Shown here: positions 13,400 to 26,655 of the stretch, in pieces
How positions within the stretch are numbered: position 1 is the stretch's first letter
Layout: every line of letters starts with the position of its first letter
Origin: Andrena cerasifolii
Lineage: Eukaryota > Arthropoda > Insecta > Hymenoptera > Andrenidae
Reading direction: 5' to 3'
Assembly: GCF_050908995.1 (NCBI RefSeq)
Contig: NC_135119.1
Location: forward strand, 8,308,001-8,372,000
DNA length: 64,000 bases
Notes under the pieces: generated by a model
Told to the model about the DNA's origin: nothing
Database searches by the model: none
Seen by the model: the letters and a program-made list of their open reading frames with translations, nothing else
Made by a program: the position numbers and the translations under genes

Positions 13400-14318
13400 T
13401 TGCTAGTGTATTACTGAATTAGTTCGACTTTTGAAAGTTCAAAGTCCGAATATTCAAAGACTGAGAATTCGAGCGATTCAAGCCAGAATGTACTTACGAG
13501 ATCATTTCAAATGTAATAATTCTAAAACCTAAAGGATGCTGCTGCAAAGTAGACCAATCATATCCTACATACAGAATTTCAATATCTCCTTCCAGTGCGT
13601 TCTTCGATGACTTTGGATAGGAACAGTGATGCAAAAACAATAGGAGCGCTGTATAATATTCTGCAGCATTGATAGGTGGTATTTCAACTGAACCCTCCGT
13701 GAGAAAGCACACCTGGCAACGTCTCGGCGCCGAAAAATTAGAATGCAGTCCCAGTGGAGCATGTTTGCGCATAGCTTCGCGCGCTGGAACGCACCCGGTT
13801 CTGGGACAAGGAGAAAATTTCTCAGGTGTAATAAGAAGGCAACGGCCCAGTCATCTAGCTTCGCGGAACGGGAATGAAACTATGCCAAGTATGGCCATTT
13901 ATCACGGCTTTATGATTCAGCCGAACGTGGCCCCTGCCTCTTGAATTATAACATCGCATCGTCCGCAGGAAGCGTTCCGGTGCTCGATCTTCGGTAACTA
14001 TCGAAATTGTTCCCGAACGCCGGTAAACATATTCCGCGTTCGTCCAACACCGTTGACAGGGATTGTAAATGCGATGTAAAAAGCGTTCAACGCTCCGAAG
14101 CGCCGTGTCATAAGATGAGTTTCATTACTCCTGTTTACAGTGAGAAATTCAAAACTCCTCCCTCGAGAGGCGGGATGAATTCAAAGGACTTAATTAAGAA
14201 AGCTACACAACTGGGAAACGTTCCCGACCTCCGGATTTTTAATCAAAGAAACTGCAAGGAGATGCTTCGAGACGGATAAGAGTTGCACGGGAATAACGTT
14301 AAATTAGGGAAATGTAAG

Positions 14319-14331
14319 TCTCTCTCTCCCA

Positions 14332-14369
<38 letters not shown>
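14319..14369. repeat. (CT)n microsatellite
   Basis: An almost pure CT/TC dinucleotide tract of about 50 bp, broken once by CCCACTT near 14328-14334. Confidence 0.95.
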
Positions 14370-14371
<2 letters not shown>

Positions 14372-14633
14372 TCGGTCATGAATCGGTTAAATGTATTACC
14401 GTTAACTAGAATAGTTTGCAACTAGAGAAGTTTCGAAGACACTTGACGGTGAGGACTCTACTTAAGCACGTCGTGCAGCGAACGTAGAGCAGGGAGGTGT
14501 CTCGCACGAAAGACGCGCAATGTGTAATGTAAAAAGTAAGTTGAGCAGGGTTTGATCAAACACCTGGAATGTTGAAATTAATTCAGCCTTCCATTCAGAC
14601 GTTAATTTCGGGTCTGTATTAAGGTGTGTGGGA

Positions 14634-14648
14634 GGGGGGGGGGGGGGG
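14634..14648. repeat. poly-G run (15 G)
   Basis: Fifteen consecutive G bases, preceded by GTGTGGGA. The length may be an assembly estimate, as such runs are hard to sequence. Confidence 0.9.
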
Positions 14649-17629
14649 CAGTGAAGTAAACGGATGAACGAAGACGGTTGCTACACCATTATTTTCGCCG
14701 TTCATTACCACGTGCGCCGGTGACACAGTTCGCACACAATAATTAAAGGACGCCCTGTCCCCTCGCGCACGTCTAATTAAAGCACGCTAATTATCGAAGT
14801 GAATTACGGCACCCGTGTCTCGGCGACGTTTCCCATAGCCCACCCTGGCGATGGAACGTTTAAAACACCGCCGAACACTGGTCCCAAATTACATTTCGCT
14901 AGTACCTGCTAGCTGGAGCGACCCGAACTGAAAAACGTGCAACGTTAATTGCAATTCCCGGCGTTAAACTTTCCAGCAACAATGCATTTTGCTTCGATAC
15001 AACGTCTGGGAAAGCCCCTGACGCGAAGCCTGCATACAATAACAGATGCTCAAAGGAATAATTAGCCAGCACTGCAGGCCCGATATGAATGGCTAAAATC
15101 TTGAAGACGATCCCGCTCGAGGTCCTCTCAACCTGCATACGTATTCCCGAGGACGTAAAACGAAACAGCACGAGTTCGTTCGCGTGCCCGTCGCAGCATC
15201 GGCTGGAAATATTCTTCGGGTTAAGTTTATGCAAATAGTATACAGGCGAAACGGCACAAACTTGGGCATTTATCATGCTTTATGAGACCACGTATAAAAG
15301 GCAAATGGAATGATGCTTGTCATTCCCAAGCTCATGAAAAATAGTGGGCGAAGCGTCCCTGTGACCGATGATCCATAACATCCTGTCGGATATACGCTCT
15401 GCACACACGAAAGAAACTCGCGCTTCTAAATACGTCCATAAATTCGACCTCGAGGGGGAGGGGGGGCGGAAATACATGGGGGAGGGTAGGGGGCGCGGGA
15501 CGGTATCCGAGCGGGGGATAAACTTCGTTAAAACGGACCCGATGAAGCGTTTATCGCTTGCGACGGAATTAACGCGGGCAACGAATAATCCTCTGGCATT
15601 ATAAATTGCGTTCGACTGAACAGGGGCCGTCGGGGCTAACCGAAAGTTAGACGCGAATCAGTTGGCGAAGTTGCGCGAATTCGCAGACACCGTTTAATCC
15701 AGGCCATCATATTACCGCTGGTGGCGTCTGCCGCGTAAGATAAACAAGGGAACAGCGGAATACAGATTTTACGAATTTACGGGGTACAGGGAATATCGGG
15801 CCCGTAGTTCCGGGAGTTATGGAAATTCGGGATAATTGGATCCCGGGCCGCTTCCGCCTGGCGAAAACACACCAGCGTGGGAGAAATGCAAGTGGGCGTG
15901 ATTAGGAGACGCGCCGAAACTGTGCCACCTCGTTTTTCGAATTGTCACCATATATATATATCGAACCAAAATGACACGGAACAGGAGTGTCTAATGTATA
16001 TGAAATTGAAGATGAGGGAAATGAATTATCAGCTGAAATATGCCGGTTAGAGTTTGTTACTTATCCCTGAGGATCCGGAGGGATACCTTTTTTCTCTGTA
16101 GCCTTGCGTTTGGTCGTGAAATAAAATATTTCATACTGTCTTCTTCCTCCCGAATAAAGTGGTCCATTTAATAGGCGTTTGTGTTCATCGAGCGGAAGGT
16201 AATTCTTTGTCGGCAACTCGGATGAAAATCGCAAGAAAATATCAAATCCTTCAGCCACTCAAGGAGGAAAAGAGAAAAAATTAAAGGTAATAAATTTCCT
16301 ACGGGTCGATAGGCCGACGTTAAGTCGAGATAAAAAAGTAATTCCGCCCTTCTTAATATTCCGTGCCACCTTTGCTCGTATATTTCCCTCGTGAACGGTG
16401 ACAAAAGCTTTGGTATACCCGAGAAGCAATCTCTGGGAGAGTCAAAAAAGGACTGGCTGAGATTCATGGCGATCTATTTCGCAAGGAACACAGTGTAAAG
16501 ACATTCAGCAAATGCAAAATGCTACAGCTGACAGTAATTCAGCATAAAGCATGATAATCAATCTCTCCCGTAATAATCTTTGCGCGGACCTCCGAGTGTA
16601 ATTGCTGATCATTTTACACGAAAATGTAAGCAACGTTGCGTAACGCCGTAACGAGTTCGATGTAACGCCCGCTATGAATGGAAAAGATCGATGCCAAGAG
16701 AGAAAGAGGGAGGGAAGAAAGCAAGCAAGGAACGAAGGAAGTTGGAAGAAAAAAAAGAAGCCACCGACGCTTTACATAGAAGGGAGAAATTTTACGTTTT
16801 TCTCGACAAAAGTTCTGTACGTTACTGCAACTAGAGAAAGAGGAACGGATTCATGACGTCCAGTCGACTTTTTCACCTGATGCTTTCCGTCTTTCTCCCT
16901 GCCTCCTTCCCACCTCTCTTACTTTTCCTCTCCTATTATCCAACTCATTTGTTCCGTAGGACGGTACACTTTCCAGAGCTACATTTGCATCTTCTGCCAT
17001 CCGTCTACGTTCAATCTACAGTCTACACGAGCTCGCAATTTAATACAAGGCGTTCCATATTATTGGAGCATAAAATATCCATCGGTCGCGGCACGTAAAT
17101 ATATCGTGCTAAATACAGTTGCTTAGAGTGCTTGGGGATTGTCATGTTTATGGAAATTGAGATGTGAAATGGATATCGAGTTGAATACATACAGTATTGT
17201 GTCTGTGGGAATTAATTAGCTACCGCTAAGTACAAACTGACTGGTCAGCGGCGCTTAACTAAGTAGTAGCTGTATGAAAGAGGAATAGAAACCCGAAAAA
17301 GTCAGACAAAAGTAGTACAACCTGAAAATGTGTACATATACGTAGACCTGTTGGCGTACCACGAATTTCCAAACAAGGGTAGAACGGTATCATTATCTTT
17401 GCTAGACCTATATCAGCCTCTCGGTCAATGGGATTGTTGGGCCATGATTTAAACTTGCATCGTAAAGGTACGATTTCATCTTCGGGTAACGGAGTGTACC
17501 ATCTTTATAGGCCCAGCGATAACCAGCGGGTCAGAAATTATTTCACGCTTTCAGCACTGGCGGAACCGAACTTTTTACTACCCCAGTAATTTAATTAACT
17601 TTGTTTTCTGTTGTCTTTACCGATACTTA

Positions 17630-17902
17630 GGCCCGCTGTACACATTCGATTTTTTAACGTGCGGCGATGGTACGGCAACGTAATTGCGGTTTGAAGTACT
17701 ATAAATTAAATTAGCCGATGTATATTTGTTTGCGGCGACGGACGTTCGTGTGCCCCTTTTGCTTGAACCGTAATTCCGGCAACGCAAAAGCACCGCGCGT
17801 TAAAAAATCGGGTGTGCGCAGCGGGCCTTATAGTACTTGAAACCGCAATTACGTTGCCGTACCATCGCCGCACGTTCAAAAATCGGAAGTGTGCAGCGGG
17901 CC
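17630..17902. mobile_element. nested TTA-flanked inverted-repeat MITE (PIF/Harbinger-like)
   Basis: The left end GGCCCGCTGTACACATTCGA and the right-end complement GGCCCGCTGCACACTTCCGA open inverted arms of about 78 bp that continue as GTGCGGCGATGGTACGGCAA on both. TTA flanks are at 17627-17629 and 17903-17905. A second right end (TGTGCGCAGCGGGCC, ending 17827, followed by TTA 17828-17830) sits inside. So this is either one element nested in another or a partial tandem copy. A 3-bp TWA target and GGC ends fit PIF/Harbinger; that class is inferred. No coding capacity. Confidence 0.7.
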
Positions 17903-18787
17903 TTAAAGCACAGCAATTAAAATATAACGGCTGTTACATTACCAGAGTCTAGCTGTTACTCTCTGGTTATGTAATAGCAGAATTACTGCAGCAACTTAAA
18001 GTTGGAATCGTCAAAGCAAGCCGGGGTCCACTAGAAGTACCTCCTGCAATTTCCTTGATTTTATTACCATCTCTTAAACACGAGGGAAGAATGTCGCGCG
18101 GTATTCGCATCGAAAATGCCGCCAATAAAATACCTAACACCGTAAGACGCTTATTCCGCGAACTACACCTACACGAAGGAAGAACCAATAGCAGCATCCA
18201 GTCGTCTTCGTAAGTAATTTTATAGGTATTCCTAAAATCTCGCTGCCCCTCCTATTCTTTCCAATTAATTCTAAATCCTTTCTTCCCCCTCCTCTTTAAA
18301 AGTCCAACCGTACATCTCATGAAATTCAACATTCCTTTCGCAATTTGATCGGCTCGGTGGACATCTCGCGTCGAGATTCAATAAATCACCGGACGGTATC
18401 ATCTACCGAGGATCAGGAGACATGAAAAATTGGACAGATCGTCGAATCTGCAGAATCAACACGACGCGATCTGTTCCTGTATAATATCGCGATTCCGGCG
18501 GAGTGTCTTTAGTCAGACGATCGTCGCTAATCGGAAATGTCTGCGAGATAACATACGAGTCCGTGGTTGCCGCTGGAATGTTCTCCGAATCGATTCCCTC
18601 TTCGACAATAGATAACGCGATGAAAAAGTAGATTCCAATAAGTCCTGTCATTCCAGTAGGAACTTTCATTCGCTTTAATTTGTTCTTTGATCGAGAAATA
18701 TGGCCGCAGACGTACTCTATAATCGCCAACGACGCGCGAAAATTCATGATTTTCCAACAATTTTGAGGTTCACTTGCAACAACACCA

Positions 18788-18797
18788 CCCCCCCCCC
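18788..18797. repeat. poly-C run
   Basis: Ten consecutive C bases within a longer pyrimidine tract (CCACC..CCTCCCTTCCCC). Confidence 0.9.
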
Positions 18798-19697
18798 TCC
18801 CTTCCCCGTGATATACGCAAATGATAATAAAGAAGAGTCGCAAGGGGGCCCCGAAGGCGATCGTACAAACAGTGCCAATTTAATCTCCATTCTGCGCGCG
18901 ACAGCTAAAACGATCCTCCGCCCACCCGGCAGTGGTCTGAAGCAACCATAGCGTGAAACCGCGATAATCTCAATGTCCATTTCACCCCCAGTTCCGTTGC
19001 GGACCGTTGAAAATCTCGTAAAAAGCAGAAATCACATCGTCCGGCTATTTTGTAAATATTTCCGGTAAACATTTTTCCTGCGGGAGTCTAGCCTGCATTA
19101 TATCGCGTTTAAACCTTCGTTTATGTGTGAAACTCTAATGGGGGAGACTAAATTCGTTTCAGGGGAGTTGAAGTTGCAATTTGGTGCAGTGAAAGCAAAA
19201 TGGAAAATGATTACTGCACGGCTATCTCTTTATTCTTCCATAGTCCGGCGTGCCTCTCTCGTTAAGTGTGGCGTTGTTTCTTTAATTTAGAATTACATCG
19301 GAACCACCGACAATGTGGCCGTAGGAAGCTAACTTTTCCAGCAATTTTTCGGGCGACGCATCACTGAACGGACTAGCGAAAATGAAATTTCGATAGTTTA
19401 ATCATCGCAGTGGCACGTGTCACTGAATCACGAGCATCGAATAAATCATCGCACGCCAATCGGCGGGATGGCCGGAACTCAGCAAAATCCAGTGGATTCC
19501 GCTTTTTGCCTTTTTTAAAATTCAATATTGAAACCATCAGCTGAACGATAAACTAAAAAACAATATACGATCGATAGAGTGCAAGCAGCGACAGCTGTTG
19601 ATTTCATTCTACCCTTGCGATATTAAAGGTAGCACGAAACTGTTTTTGATTTTTGCAGCGTTGATAATTTCGAAGCAATTCAGATATTTTAAGAATA

Positions 19698-20732
19698 GGG
19701 GAGAGCGGGGACAAACGTAACGGCGTCGTGAAAGTAACACACCTTCTCTCCTCTTCCACAAACATTTCCAAAACGTTTGTTTCACGCAGTTACATATGTA
19801 TAGTGTCTCTTTTATTGTACTGAGTGACGCTGAGCAGTAACACGAATCGTATACCCTGGGCAACCTAAACTTGTTATTTAGATCATTCAGGCAAGTTTCT
19901 TCTATTCTGCTTTTTTTGTTAATATTCTTAGTTAAACTATAGATATTAAAGCAATTATTTGCTAGAGCGTTCTTAGATAATGTCTTTAGAAATTCCTGTA
20001 CTTGATTTCAACAAGTCTTGTATAGTTTGTATGTTATGACCGTTCTATTCTGAAAAACATAACTGGGGACAAAAGTAATACGTCACTATGGGGATGAAAG
20101 TAACGTGTTACTTGGACGAGCAAAATAGTATACAGGATAGGAATTCTTCAGATGATAATGATTGTCTATGTCTGGTTTGTTTGGACCCTTTCCGTGAAAG
20201 CTGTTCGAGAGAGAAGTGGATCAACGTCTAGATTTTAAGGGTTAGTCCCACGCAAACTGCACCGTGGGTGATCTTCACTACGTAGGTATGTCATAATTTT
20301 TATTCGGATTATGTAAAATTTAATACCTATCATTCAACTAAATACCAAAGAAATGTCCAAAGCTGCTTTCTACCTTTCGTTATTTCATTTTATTTTATTG
20401 TTACTTAAAATATGTGTATTTAAATGTTTTTTTCTATCGTTTTTGTTATAATAAAAATTTTTACTTAATTCTCCTCAAAATATTTAGTGTTACTTTCGCC
20501 CCCACCGTATGTTACTTTCGTCCTACCCCTGCAGGACAAAAGTGACAATAACAGTCACTGCGGAAAACTGCCATAACTCTTTGACTACTTATCACGCAAG
20601 GCTGAATCTGGGCTCAAATGATAGACCAAGAAACATACTATCTTAAGGCACAATTGTCATTTTTATGTCTATAAAAAGTAATTGTAGGCTAGGCCAAATG
20701 TAAAAAATGTTACTTTTGCCCCCGCTCTCCCC
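19698..20732. mobile_element. TA-flanked inverted-repeat element, GGGGAGAGCGGGG family
   Basis: The ends GGGGAGAGCGGGGACAAACG and, on the other strand, GGGGAGAGCGGGGGCAAAAG (both followed by TAAC) match at 22 of 24 positions. They are flanked by TA at 19696-19697 and 20733-20734. Further copies of the end motif GGGGACAAAAGTAA lie inside near 20066, 20090, 20489, 20509 and 20533, in both orientations. The element is 1035 bp with no transposase frame. Internal copies of the end motif suggest several transposase-binding sites. Confidence 0.8.
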
Positions 20733-20734
20733 TA

Positions 20735-23700
20735 TCAATTGGTTAACTTATTGGAAAGTTTTCGTTAGAGCTACCATCGCACAGACACCTAACACAGAAA
20801 GAATAAATTTCCGCGAATTTACATGGAAGGTATAAACAAGCTCAGTTCGCCGCTCGTTCCATTCGATTACCATCCCACAACATTTACCCGCGTGGCGCTG
20901 GCTAACGTCTCCAGGTTAAAGAAGAACCGTAGCTTAACTGCTTCATTATGCAAAACCTTTCGCTATCTTTTCCCTAAATAAGTTTGGGCCCCGTGTTACG
21001 TCGCTTCCCATCCCGCCGGATCGTTGCTCGTTTAGCGCTAGGCTACCCCTAAAATAACGCTAATCTTCCCATTCTCCGCACTAATACGCTTAGAAATATA
21101 CCCGCCCGCTTAAGGAAACTTGCTACGAAACGAGGAAGGGCCACAATCGTTTCTGTTCACCTGCAAAACACATTTCCCCGGAACGGATTTACAGGCTGCG
21201 CCAAGTGCACGCCCTTCGCGTAAAAGCTCTGCAACAGAATTACACGTCCCACGAACGCGCGCGGAGTAAAGACACGCTCGCGTAAAGATCGAAGTGGCAA
21301 GCATTTGCAAGCAGCCAGTCTATGCGTGAGTAGCTGAAACGGATACCACCTATTCGTGGGTACACGCGTTCTGGATTTTCTAGTGGAGGAGAGTCTGAAG
21401 AGTGGCACAAATCGTCGCATGTCGAGAGGCCTGACGAATTAGTTTCAATCCCCTTGACGCGACTAAACATCTAACAATCTCTGTTGGTAAGAAGGGCGTA
21501 TGGCCATGGTGCTCGGAAGGCGACAACAAAGAACTTACGGTATCGCTCGAGGTACAGCACAGTCGGCAGATAACAGCACATGCCGTTATCACCGTGCACG
21601 TGGGCATACATGTCTGCTAATTAACACCCCGAACCGGAGCACGCGAGAGCGTTGCCGTGGTCTCTGTGCCTAACAGCGGGCCTCCTCTGTCAATTCGCCG
21701 ATCCACTCGACGATCCTCCGCTGGTAGCCGGAACAGCCGCATCCGGCAGAACGCGAGTACATGGCCGGCGACTACTGGAGTCCGGGTACACAACGTGTTT
21801 ATCCGTGGCGGATATGCGTGCGGCCTGGGGGATCGATGGGGATCGATCGGCTTCTCGTCGATCAGCCGTCTTTTCGACGGCGGAGGAACACAGTGGCGCG
21901 AGGCTCGCGTCGCGCCAGCCCGTTGTTATTGTCACCGGCAAATACCACCGATCACCAATAAAGTCTCAGTCCGTTCGAGGAATGTCGTCGTTCCGTTTCT
22001 CTTCGCCTTCGCCCGCGAATCTCGATCCGTTCTCTTGCAGTCACCGCCGGGGAACGCCGTTCAAGCGACCTGTGCGCACTGTATGACGAGGAGACTTCCG
22101 TCGACCGATTTTAATTGCAGATTCGAGCACCACCGCGATGCAAACTTTTCATTACCTTTACGCGCCGTCTGCGCTCAGGATATTCGAGAAGCAGGAAATC
22201 GGGGGAGGGAAATTTTGTAGTTTGCGCCAGTTTCACCGTTTGCACCAGTTTCACCCAACTGCGGGGACTCGCGGGCGCCGGGAGCGCGCGAGATAAATGC
22301 ACGCGAAGAAATTAAGCGTGGTCCTTTTACCGCGGGATACAATTAGACGGGAAGAATGATCTATTTAGGGAGCGTAATTTCTCAACGGTCTTTCTTTCTG
22401 GCAACGTTCTGAAATTACACGCGGCTACCAGCTCCGGATTCGAGACGAGGCAAACCTCTTCTTTTTTTTCAAGAATCCTGTCTAATACACGCTATACCAG
22501 CCGAATTTCATTGTTTCCTATAATGCCACTGCTATTTCGGGTTCAATCTCTATTAGGCAGACGTTTCTGAGCACAGCGGCTTCTTGTTCGCGCTTCGGGA
22601 CTCGACCACGCCGCTTATATACGCGCACAGAGGAACGTGGATTTTTCAATTGAAAAATCACACGCGAAGGACTGCTTCATTATACCGCGCGCGATATCAA
22701 TGCCCGATAGGATTGATAAATGATCTCCTGACGTACGCGGCTCGGGCTGAGCAACGAGTCCGAATAGTTTATTGCCGAAGTGCGTTCGACCGTCACAGAT
22801 GAAACGAATGGGCCCGGCGCCGCTCTTAAATCGTTCCTTTCGCATCGGAAGCGCGATAACGATTTTTAACCGCAAGGTACCTTGTCCCTTCGTCGACTGA
22901 CAAACGACACGCCGGCCCTGCGCGAATGGAAAACAGTCGGGGCCGTGATATCCACCCTGGGCTAACACGATCTGCTCCGGAGGACTGTTATGCAACTGCA
23001 CGGAAAATGGTCCAAGCCAAGTGCATTCGTGATGCCAAACACGCGCACGTGACCGATTCACCTGAACCGGACACGCGATTGATTTGCGGATGCGAACACT
23101 TGTCAACGAGTTAATTGCGTCGTCTACAGTGAGCTTTTTTCCCTCCCCTTCCTCCCCGATTCAACGACGCCGAAGTGACACGCCGTACCGGCGAATTACG
23201 CGCATCGATTACGAGATTTTCACGGCGCAGCCAGTTACGAATTTAATCACAGACGACCGGGGGCTTGCAGCATCGTGGCATCAGATACGAGCGATTCGTA
23301 CGAATTTGTTAGTTCGGAATTAATTAAACTATTATAATTCCTGGCACTGTACGAGTATTTCTCTAGATTTGTTACACTTCAGAATTTCGTACGGACAATA
23401 TAATTTCTCGCGGCTCTTCTACTCTGTCTTTCTATTGCGGTCGGTGATATAGAAAGCTTTCGCGACGAAAAAGTGGTAATTAACGAGTGAATTCCGACGA
23501 CTGTTTAAAGTTCGTAGGGGCTAGCCAGCGGTACTGTAAAAAGTTTGGTTGAAACTGGTGGACTGGGGAAAGTTTCTCTAGCTATGACGAAAACTGGCGT
23601 TAATTGGGAGTCGTCGAAAGCTCTCGACCAGTCTATCGGCGGTAACTGGCGGCTGATCAGCGCTCAACACCGAATCTCGTGTGTCTACTGTTTCGTAAAC

Positions 23701-25978
23701 ATTAACTTACGTAACAGCCAGTGGATTGAGCAAAACGGGCCTTGTAATCAGGCCGCGCGAACGACAAATCCGCAATTAATAATTACAGGTCGCGCCGCGT
23801 CATTACTCATGCGGGACAATGACATCGAAATCGGCGTTCCATCGATGGAGGAATCTTGTTAGGCCTCGGATTACCGATCCACTGCACGAATTAATTCCAG
23901 AAAATTCGGGGAAAATACGAATCACTGCACCCCGCGTTTTACACACGGCTATTGCTTAGGACACCGACGAGCCACGATAATGCTCCCGCTGCGCTCGTTA
24001 TTTTAGCCACATAAATCTACTATGATCTCTATTGTTATTGCCGGCGACGCGGAATTTCCCGCCGAACCAGCCCGGCCGAGCAGCTCAATTTTTCAATGGT
24101 AAGAGCATTTGAGATTCGGCGCGAACAAAGTGCGGAGATTAAAAAAGGGAGCCGATTGATTATTCGGCCCATTGTTTCAGAGGAGTACTCGAACGCCTGC
24201 TTCGGACGATAAATCGTCCCCGTGCATTACGGATGGCGGTGTAAATAATTTATGCCCGCTCGTAAGTCAAATTCTGATAAGCGAATTAGTCGCGCTACGC
24301 GAGGATCACGTAGGTGAGTGTTATCGAGCGCTACTGGCGCGTCACGCGCTGGCAATGTTTACGGATGCATCTTCACGGAGGCAGTACGCGATCCTTTTTC
24401 CGGAAGGCAACTGAAAACCGTGCCCGGCTAGAAAAATGCCCTGACAAATTGGCCGCGCTATAGGGGCGACATTCTCAGCGGACGCAATTCGCAGCGAGAG
24501 ATTAACATCGTGCCAATAATAGCGCCGTCGCTTTCTCGCAGTTTTCCATTAGAATTTCCGAAAAGTCATTAAACATCCAGTGTGTTTTTCAAACAACGGC
24601 GCCGTCGAAAACAGATTTAAGCGTGCACAGAGAACATTCTCGGCGAGGCGTTACAAAATATTAAAACAGCTTCGAGCCGGACGGTCCGAGTTGTTCGATG
24701 CACCCCGAAAATATGTTGGAGGAACGGCAGGAACGGTCTTCGATCGACGGTGCACGATTTGCCGTTTCGTCTGAGCACACAGAGCGTGAACAATAATTTC
24801 GTGAATTAACACGTGTCACGGTAGAAGCGATAGCACTCTTGATAACGGTGCGCCGCTGAGTCACTGGGGCGACACAACCGAACGCACCAAAACACCGCTC
24901 GCGAAATCGCCGAAACTAATCACTCGCGTTGCACGAACTGCAGTCGACGCGGTGTGTGTCGGTGCGCGATCATCACGTGTTAACAGGGACGACCGTCAGA
25001 GTACTTTTTCCACGGGATTTGGCCGGGACATCGGGAAGGCAGAAGCAACGCAGACAGAACGCCCGCTCGGAGCGGCTTTAACCCGCTGACTGCCGGAGTC
25101 GCCCCTTTTCCAACCCCTTGACTCGCCCCGGACCACCCCCGAACTCCGCTGTGCTCCTGGCCCCTCGCAGCCTCCAACCCCACACCCCCTCCCGCCCTCC
25201 TTCATCCCTCCAACTTCATCTACGACCTCTACCTTCGCCTCTACCTTCGCGAAATCCTTCCACCCACCGGTACATGTACTCACGCGCAACCACCGCAAAA
25301 AGTATTCGCACGGCTACTCGTTTCACCCACCGCTAACGCGCCTAGCCCTCAACGACATTATGATTGGGAAGCTGTAATATAGGTCACCTAGAAAATAACT
25401 CCGCCATTTATATTTCTCTGTCAAAGTAAGGGTGCTAAAGAAATTACGGCGCACGAGTGACTTTGCTGATAAATGTTTCTAGTAGCGAGCGAGTAGGTGC
25501 CCTTGATTAACGGGCTGCTTCTATTCCGTTTCATAAAAACTGCGAATCGGAATACTTTTGCTATTAATGTGCTCCGTGCTTCGCGTATCGGCCCAGTCGA
25601 TAATAATCTGAATGGATATATGTACAATCGTTGCGTTTATTATCCACAGTCTATCATTGAGAATAACATTCAGCATTAATAACCGGCCATTCGAGTATGT
25701 ATTCAGTCGCGAGTGCGAAAGTCAGTTAAATTTTTAACCGCGGAAAGCCAAATGCCAAATGAAATTCACGCGGCATTGTATAACGCGCGCAGTACCTAAT
25801 TGCGCGATATAGTTTCAAATATAAATTCAGAATAATCATGTCGCGCGACAACGTGGAGCCTAGAAAATAGAGATGGTGAATTTTATGAGGCAGACTATGG
25901 TAGAGTGTGCAGTACTTTCGTCTAATGAATGACAGTTCGCGTTACCGTGAATATTAGGGACAAGTAGTATTATACCAC
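20735..25978. other. no gene recognised; CpG-rich
   Basis: The region is richer in CG dinucleotides than its surroundings, most clearly at 21600-22100 and 24850-25010. Overlapping long frames (for example 21657-22220) arise where stop codons are scarce in GC-rich DNA and show no known domain. It could hold a promoter or first exon, but nothing proves this. Confidence 0.45.
25085..25265. repeat. C-rich strand-asymmetric tract
   Basis: About 180 bp very rich in C and T and poor in G on the plus strand, with TACCTTCGCCTC-type near-repeats around 25229-25253 (CTACCTTCGC twice). Frames across it are low-complexity Pro/Ser or Gly/Arg and are not accepted as genes. Confidence 0.6.
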
Positions 25979-26650
25979 GCTTACAAGGAAACATATCGAA
26001 CCCGAAAATTCTGATTGTAATGAACTCCGTACGATTGTAGAGCATGTCGAAGTATGTAAGAAACGATTTTTTTTCTGCGGAAAAACACTCCGAGGGGATG
26101 AAATCAGCCCCCAAATTTTCAGCGATTTTTCGTTTTTCGAGTATAACTTTGTAACGGTGCGAGGTAGAAGGAAACCGTAAATGGACAAAATGTTCAGTGT
26201 TTGATGCCGTGTAACGCGCTGCAAAAGAAATGTTTGTACGTCCAACAATTTATAAATAAAAAGAATCCTCGATTGTCAAGTGGCAGATGGTAGTAATATG
26301 GAGAAAGGCGGAAAATTTTTGTAAACAAATAAACAAATGAACCAAAATTGTTTCCTTTTACATTTTAGTAAACCATTGCGAATTATAACTTTTACACGGA
26401 AAAAGATCGTGCCCAACCCTCACGGTTAGAAATTATATGTAAAATAACGAAAATTTTAATTTATTTATAAATTGTTGAACGTACAAACATTTTTTTGCAG
26501 CGCGTTATACTTTAAAATTTGGGGGCTGATTTCACCCCCTCGGAGTGTTTTTCCGCAGAAAAAAAATCGTTTCTTACATACTCCGACATGCTCTACAATC
26601 GTACGGAGTTTCATTACAATCAGAATTTTCGGGTTCGATATTTTTCCTTG
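25979..26650. repeat. large inverted repeat / foldback
   Basis: The left arm (about 25979-26270) and right arm (about 26455-26650) are complementary. Shared stretches, read on the plus strand of the right arm, include AAATTTGGGGGCTGATTTCA, TTTTTCCGCAGAAAAAAA and TTTCGGGTTCGATATTTTTC. The right arm lacks about 90-100 bp present in the left (around 26118-26210). The spacer is about 185 bp. A diverged third copy of the GGGTTCGATAT..CCTTGT end lies at about 365-396. Open frames here are reflections of the repeat. No protein is recognised. Confidence 0.85.
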
Positions 26651-26655
26651 TTAGT

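Noticed and set aside
21657..22220. 187-codon frame with overlapping frames on both strands
   Set aside because: It lies in GC- and CpG-rich DNA where stop codons are scarce. Composition is rich in Arg, Ser and Pro, no domain is seen, and three frames are open at once.
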